A DNA stretch of 64,000 nucleotides, from positions 119,800 through 183,799 of the forward strand of contig CAYVBY010000003.1 in the NCBI GenBank assembly GCA_964449895.1. Reading direction: 5' to 3'. The DNA is from Intestinibacter sp964449895 (GTDB lineage: Bacteria; Bacillota; Clostridia; Peptostreptococcales; Peptostreptococcaceae). Of this stretch, positions 60,166 through 64,000 are shown in pieces. Below the pieces are notes generated by a model. That model saw only the letters and a program-made list of their open reading frames with translations, was not told where the DNA came from and made no database searches. Both the position numbers and the translations under genes were made by a program. Every line of letters starts with the position of its first letter. The stretch's first letter is position 1.

Positions 60166-60781
60166 TCCTTATCAGATTTTAGGAGTATCTAGAGATGCTT
60201 CGAAGGAAGAAATAAAAAAAGCATATAGAAGTTTAAGTAAAAAATACCATCCAGATGCTAATATAAATAACCCAAATAAAAAGCAATATGAAGAAAAATT
60301 TAAAGAAATACAACAGGCATATCAAACTATTATGAAGCAAAAAAATGGTGGAGGTTCTAGTTATGGTGCTTATTCCCAATATCAACAAAGACAGTACAAT
60401 CCAAATTTTGGACAAGAAGATGATGTACATTTAAGAGCAGCACTTAATTATTTCAATAATGGATACTATAAAGAAGCTAGAAATGTACTTGATGGAATAG
60501 AAAATAGAACATCTAAATGGTATTACTACAGTGCAAATGTAAACTACAAATTGGGAAACAATATTAAAGCATTAGAAGAAGCAAATATAGCTCTTCAAAT
60601 GGAACCAAATAACATTCAATATCAAAGATTAGTGGATATGCTTGAAAATAGAGGAACTTGGTATAGAAACCAACAAACAACATATGGATATCCAGGTGGA
60701 GGATTTAATAATCTTTGTTTCCAATGTTGCATGTGGAATATTATGTGTAATTGTTGTATTAATTCATGTATATGTTATTAA
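60158..60781 (+). CDS. J-domain protein with TPR and Cys-rich tail
   Basis: 207 residues. A J-domain (about 3-65) has the His-Pro-Asp tripeptide in KKYHPDANINNP and should stimulate DnaK. A Tyr/Gln/Gly-rich linker follows, then a TPR-like part (LRAALNYFNNGYYKEARNVL and YKLGNNIKALEEANIAL). The last ~25 residues hold a dense cysteine cluster (FQCCMWNIMCNCCINSCICY). It begins inside DUF5685 and AGAGGAGG precedes its start. This tail suggests metal binding or membrane attachment. It is not DnaJ itself: the G/F and zinc-finger domains are missing. Confidence 0.85.
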   Translation: MTDPYQILGVSRDASKEEIKKAYRSLSKKYHPDANINNPNKKQYEEKFKEIQQAYQTIMKQKNGGGSSYGAYSQYQQRQYNPNFGQEDDVHLRAALNYFNNGYYKEARNVLDGIENRTSKWYYYSANVNYKLGNNIKALEEANIALQMEPNNIQYQRLVDMLENRGTWYRNQQTTYGYPGGGFNNLCFQCCMWNIMCNCCINSCICY

Positions 60782-60840
60782 AATTTTAGCTAGATAAGTT
60801 TAATTATATAAATGTGTGGAAAGATAAATTTTATTGTACG

Positions 60841-60876
60841 ATTTGTATTATTAATAATTATAATTAAAATACAAAT
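60841..60876 (+). repeat. AT-rich inverted repeat after the J-domain operon
   Basis: ATTTGTATT and AATACAAAT (9-base stem) around an AT-rich 18-base loop. No T run follows, so a terminator is doubtful. It is similar in design to 50077-50106. Confidence 0.4.
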
Positions 60877-60973
60877 TTAATTATAATTATTTCGAAAATA
60901 AATATCAAATAATCATCATAATTTGATTGAAAATTTAGAATAGTATGTCTAATTACAAAATTTAAAAAAGTTA

Positions 60974-61000
60974 TTGACAAATTTATACAAAATGTATAAT
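60974..61000 (+). promoter_or_regulatory. Promoter of the metNIQ operon
   Basis: TTGACA (60974-60979) and TATAAT (60995-61000, spacer 15) or TAATAT (60997-61002, spacer 17), 30 bases before the riboswitch. Confidence 0.75.
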
Positions 61001-61029
61001 ATTTAAAACATAACAAGTAAATAAAATTT

Positions 61030-61180
61030 CTTATCACGAGAGGTGGAGGGACTGGCCCGATGAAACCCAGCAACCAATATTTATTATAAATATAAGGTGC
61101 TAAATCCTGCGACTATTTTTTAGTTGAAAGATAAGTATAAACTGATTGCAGTGGCCTAAGTTTATACTTAGGCCTTTTAT
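61030..61180 (+). promoter_or_regulatory. SAM-I riboswitch of metNIQ
   Basis: CTTATCACGAGAGGTGGAGG opens P1. The conserved ACTGGCCCGATGAAACCCAG, GCAACC, AAGGTGCTAAATCCTG and the closing GAAAGATAAG follow. The terminator is GGCCTAAG / CTTAGGCC with TTTT (61153-61180). It shuts off the methionine importer when SAM is abundant. 61181-61313 is AT-rich, with no further element seen. Confidence 0.97.
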
Positions 61181-61313
61181 TATTATTATAAAAAAATTTA
61201 CATTAAAGGTCTTTAGAATAGATTAAAAACCATTAGCGGAAAGTTTATAACGAAATATAAAAAAATAATTAAATATATGAAAATTATTATTTAATTGGAA
61301 AGGAACATAGAAA

Positions 61314-62282
61314 ATGATAAAAATACAAAATCTTAATAAATACTTTGGTGATAATCATGTATTAAAAAATATAAATATGGAAATATCAGAAGGCGAGATA
61401 TTTGGAATTATAGGACATAGTGGTGCTGGAAAATCTACTTTACTTCGTTGTATGAATGGACTTGAAACATATCAAGAAGGAAGTTTAACAATTCAAGATA
61501 AAAAAGTAAAAGGTCTAAATGATAAAGAGATGAGACTCTTAAGAAAAGACTTAGGTATGATATTTCAACACTTTTCACTATTAGAAAGACGTACAGTGTT
61601 TGAAAATGTGGCATTACCTCTAGAATGTTTCAAATATTCAAAATCAGAAATAGAAGAAAAAGTAAACAACTTACTTGAATTAGTAGGTCTTAGTGATAAG
61701 AAAGATGTAAAGCCTAGAAATTTAAGTGGTGGACAAAAACAGAGAGTTGCAATAGCTAGAGCACTTGCTCTAGAACCAAAAGTTTTACTATGTGATGAAG
61801 CAACTTCAGCACTAGACCCAAATACAACTAAATCAATACTTGCACTACTTGAAGATATAAACAAAAAATTAAATATAACTATAGTAGTTGTAACTCACCA
61901 AATGGAAGTTATAAAGCAAATTTGTACTAGAGTTGCAGTAATGAAAAATGGAGAAGTTTTAGAAATAGAAAATACAGAAGATTTATTCTTAAATAATACA
62001 AAAGGATTAAAAGCACTAATTGGTGATGAACAAATAGTACTGCCTAAAGGAACTAATATAAAAATAATTTTCCCTAAAGACATTGCAAATGAATCAATAA
62101 TTACAAATATGGCTAGAACATTAGATTTTGATTTTAGTATAACTTATGGAAAACTTGAAAAATTTAAAGAAGATGTACTTGGATCTCTTATCATAACAGT
62201 TAAAGATTGTTATGCTAAAGCAGTTAAAAATTACTTAACAGAAAAAAATATTAAATGGGAGGAGTTAGAAAATGACAAATAA
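61314..62282 (+). CDS. metN: Methionine ABC importer ATPase MetN
   Basis: 322 residues. Walker A is GHSGAGKST, the signature is LSGGQKQRVAIARALA, Walker B is LLCDEATSALDP and the switch His is in VTHQMEV. The C-terminal ~80 residues form the NIL (regulatory methionine-binding) domain, which inhibits transport when methionine is high. It overlaps metI by 11 bases. Control by a SAM-I riboswitch and the MetI and MetQ neighbours make the assignment firm. Confidence 0.97.
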   Translation: MIKIQNLNKYFGDNHVLKNINMEISEGEIFGIIGHSGAGKSTLLRCMNGLETYQEGSLTIQDKKVKGLNDKEMRLLRKDLGMIFQHFSLLERRTVFENVALPLECFKYSKSEIEEKVNNLLELVGLSDKKDVKPRNLSGGQKQRVAIARALALEPKVLLCDEATSALDPNTTKSILALLEDINKKLNITIVVVTHQMEVIKQICTRVAVMKNGEVLEIENTEDLFLNNTKGLKALIGDEQIVLPKGTNIKIIFPKDIANESIITNMARTLDFDFSITYGKLEKFKEDVLGSLIITVKDCYAKAVKNYLTEKNIKWEELENDK

Positions 62283-62937
62283 AACATCATTATACGAATA
62301 TTTGACAGAGATACTTGGAGAAGCTTTTATAGAAACAATGTATATGATAATTGTACCTACTGTAATAGCTACAATTCTTGGATTTATATTAGCAATTATA
62401 CTAGTACTTACTAAACCAAAAGGTTTAAAACCAAATAAAACTATATATTCAGTTGTAGGTTTTATTGTAAATATAGTAAGAAGTTTCCCATTTATAATCT
62501 TATTAGTTGCATTAATACCATTTACTAGATTACTTGTAGGAACAAGTATAGGAGAAACAGCCGCAATAGTTCCAATAACTATAGGAGCTGCACCATTTAT
62601 AGCGAGAGTTATAGAAAATGCATTAAATGAAGTAGATGAAGGATTAATAGAAGCAGCACAATCATTTGGAGCAACAAATATGCAAATTATATTTAAGGTA
62701 ATGATAAAAGAAGCAATGCCTTCAATAGTATCAGGAATTACACTTTCAATAATTTCAATATTAGGTTATACAGCAATGGCAGGTACTGTAGGAGCTGGAG
62801 GACTTGGTAAAGTTGCACTTGTATATGGACATCAAAGATTTGATACAGCAGTTATGATATATGTTGTAATAACTTTAGTTATAATAGTTCAAGCTATTCA
62901 AAGCTTAGGAGATTATGCATATAAAAAATTAAAATAG
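62272..62937 (+). CDS. metI: Methionine ABC importer permease MetI
   Basis: 221 residues with five hydrophobic segments and the EAA-loop motif EGLIEAAQSFGATNMQIIF. IVNIVRSFPFIILLVALIPF marks the MetI family. It forms the membrane channel with MetN and receives methionine from MetQ. The start lies inside metN with GGGAGGAG upstream. Confidence 0.96.
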   Translation: MTNKTSLYEYLTEILGEAFIETMYMIIVPTVIATILGFILAIILVLTKPKGLKPNKTIYSVVGFIVNIVRSFPFIILLVALIPFTRLLVGTSIGETAAIVPITIGAAPFIARVIENALNEVDEGLIEAAQSFGATNMQIIFKVMIKEAMPSIVSGITLSIISILGYTAMAGTVGAGGLGKVALVYGHQRFDTAVMIYVVITLVIIVQAIQSLGDYAYKKLK

Positions 62938-63045
62938 TAAAAGATAAATTTTAATTAAAAAAATAAAGTCAAATAAAATAGCTAAATAAAATATATAGAA
63001 TATAGCTATTTATATAAAAAAGGGATTAAGTAGGAGGACAAAGAC

Positions 63046-63846
63046 ATGAAACTTAAAAAATTAGGAAAATTATTATTAGTAGGAACATTAGCATTAGGAT
63101 TATTAACAGGATGTTCAGGTGGAGAAAGTGATGACAAAACAATTAAAGTAGGAGCATCTCCAACACCACATGCTGAAATATTAGAAGCAGCACAACCATT
63201 ATTAGAAGAAAAAGGATATAAATTAGAAATAGTTGAATATGATGATTATGTATTACCAAATGATGGATTAGCAGATGGATCTTTAGATGCAAACTATTTC
63301 CAACATATACCATATTTAGAAGCTACAATTAGTGAAAAAGATTACGATTTAACTTACTGTGCAAAAGTACATATTGAGCCAATGGGTATTTATTCAAACA
63401 AAATAAAAAGCTTAGATGATATAGAAGAAGGTGCAAAGGTTTCAGTTCCAAATGATTCAACTAATGAAGCAAGAGCATTACAATTATTAGCAGCAAATGG
63501 TTTAATAGAAGTTAAAGAAGGTGAATTAGTAACAGCTAAAGATATAACTAAAAATCCTAAAAATTTAGAAATAGTTGAAGTTGATGCAGCGCAAGTACCT
63601 TCTACATTAGATGATGTTGCTATAGCAGTTATAAATACAAACTTTGCATTAAATGTTGGCTTAAATCCTACTAAAGATGCAATAGTAATAGAATCAAGTG
63701 AATCTCCTTATGTAAATATAGTTGCAATAAGAACAGAAGATAAAGATAGCGAAAAAATAAAAGCATTAACAGAAGCTTTAAATAGTGATGAAGTTAAAAA
63801 ATTCATAGAAGAAAAATATCAAGGTGCTATAGTTCCAGTATTTTAA
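63046..63846 (+). CDS. metQ: Methionine-binding lipoprotein MetQ
   Basis: 266 residues. A signal peptide ends in the lipobox LLTGC (Cys23). Family marks are KVGASPTPHAEILEA, LVEYDDYVLPN-type EIVEYDDYVLPNDGLADGSL, DANYFQHIPYLEA, VHIEPMGIYSNK and VSVPNDSTNEARALQLL. It captures methionine at the cell surface for MetNI. Last gene of the operon, followed by a terminator. Confidence 0.96.
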   Translation: MKLKKLGKLLLVGTLALGLLTGCSGGESDDKTIKVGASPTPHAEILEAAQPLLEEKGYKLEIVEYDDYVLPNDGLADGSLDANYFQHIPYLEATISEKDYDLTYCAKVHIEPMGIYSNKIKSLDDIEEGAKVSVPNDSTNEARALQLLAANGLIEVKEGELVTAKDITKNPKNLEIVEVDAAQVPSTLDDVAIAVINTNFALNVGLNPTKDAIVIESSESPYVNIVAIRTEDKDSEKIKALTEALNSDEVKKFIEEKYQGAIVPVF

Positions 63847-63914
63847 TTAAATATTATAAATAAAGAATTTGTAGCAATAAAGTAACTCTAAAAATTATGG
63901 TTAAGTTACCATTA

Positions 63915-63953
63915 AAAGCTGATTCCTAAATTGAATAGGAGTCAGCTTTTTTT
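63915..63953 (+). terminator. Rho-independent terminator of metNIQ
   Basis: AAAGCTGATTCCTA, a 6-base loop, TAGGAGTCAGC and T7. Confidence 0.93.
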
Positions 63954-64000
63954 ACTTACAAGGAAATTATAATAATTCAAAATTTGTGGATAACTTGTGT

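Noticed and set aside
60841..60876. Terminator of the J-domain operon
   Set aside because: The AT-only stem has no T tract and would be unstable, so it is listed only as an inverted repeat.
63976..64000. DnaA box (TGTGGATAA) at the right edge as the start of oriC
   Set aside because: A single box is expected by chance, and plus-strand genes run toward this edge, opposite to what is normal beside an origin. The stretch also resembles the dispersed repeat at 34514.
1..64000. CRISPR array, tRNA, rRNA or insertion sequence
   Set aside because: No regularly spaced direct repeats, cloverleaf-type sequences or transposase motifs were found on either strand by reading.

Overview
The window is AT-rich DNA from a low-GC Gram-positive anaerobe. 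Strong AGGAGG-type ribosome binding sites, rubrerythrin, T-box, SAM-I and manganese riboswitches, a nickel lactate racemase homologue, FdhD and the codon bias all fit a clostridium. I place it near the Peptostreptococcaceae (Romboutsia, Intestinibacter, Terrisporobacter or Paraclostridium type) by resemblance only; no rRNA gene is present to decide. Most genes lie on the plus strand, as expected of one replication arm.

Region by region: 1-3.2 kb carries the end of a response regulator, its histidine kinase, a DUF3786 protein and a methyltransferase. 3.2-10.7 kb is the most interesting part. A divergent AraC regulator faces a Fur-box promoter that drives a flavodoxin, a NifH-like Fe protein, a complete FecBCD-type importer and two NifD/NifK-like proteins. 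It looks like an iron-regulated, transporter-coupled nitrogenase-like reductase of unknown substrate. 10.7-14.2 kb has an arginine-type T-box, a YfcC permease, an M20 hydrolase and a THEP1-like NTPase. 14.3-18 kb holds a second FecBCD importer and a divergent peptide deformylase. 18-26 kb is a complete galactitol PTS and catabolic operon with its MtlR-type activator, preceded by three evenly spaced inverted repeats. 26-31 kb has an MFS transporter, an M20 amidohydrolase, a secreted nuclease and an HD protein. 31-34.5 kb is a 22-residue-repeat protein, a MoxR ATPase and a metallopeptidase-like/VWA protein. 34.5-37.5 kb has rubrerythrin, DprA, a membrane-anchored protein and a Nudix hydrolase.

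37.6-42.5 kb holds a SAM-riboswitch-controlled ECF transporter and an asparagine T-box with asnA. 42.6-50 kb has a MATE exporter, an orphan histidine kinase, a LarA homologue and a P-type ATPase under a yybP-ykoY manganese riboswitch. 50.3-55.7 kb has DUF5662, an ImmA/XRE repressor pair facing an unknown gene across paired operators, RecQ and a thioesterase. 55.8-60.8 kb has a TPR lipoprotein, FdhD, a GldA-like dehydrogenase and a zinc-ribbon/DUF5685/J-protein operon. 61-64 kb is a SAM-riboswitch-controlled MetNIQ methionine importer.

The nitrogenase-like catalytic pair is the strongest candidate for undescribed biochemistry. The D-like subunit keeps three cysteines with the spacing I recall for BchN of the dark protochlorophyllide reductase. 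The K-like subunit has lost every P-cluster cysteine and has Thr where BchB has its Asp ligand, and the FeMo-cofactor ligands are absent. Together with a Fur box and a FecBCD importer this points to reduction of an imported tetrapyrrole or metallophore rather than of N2. All assignments come from reading the sequence; no database search was run.
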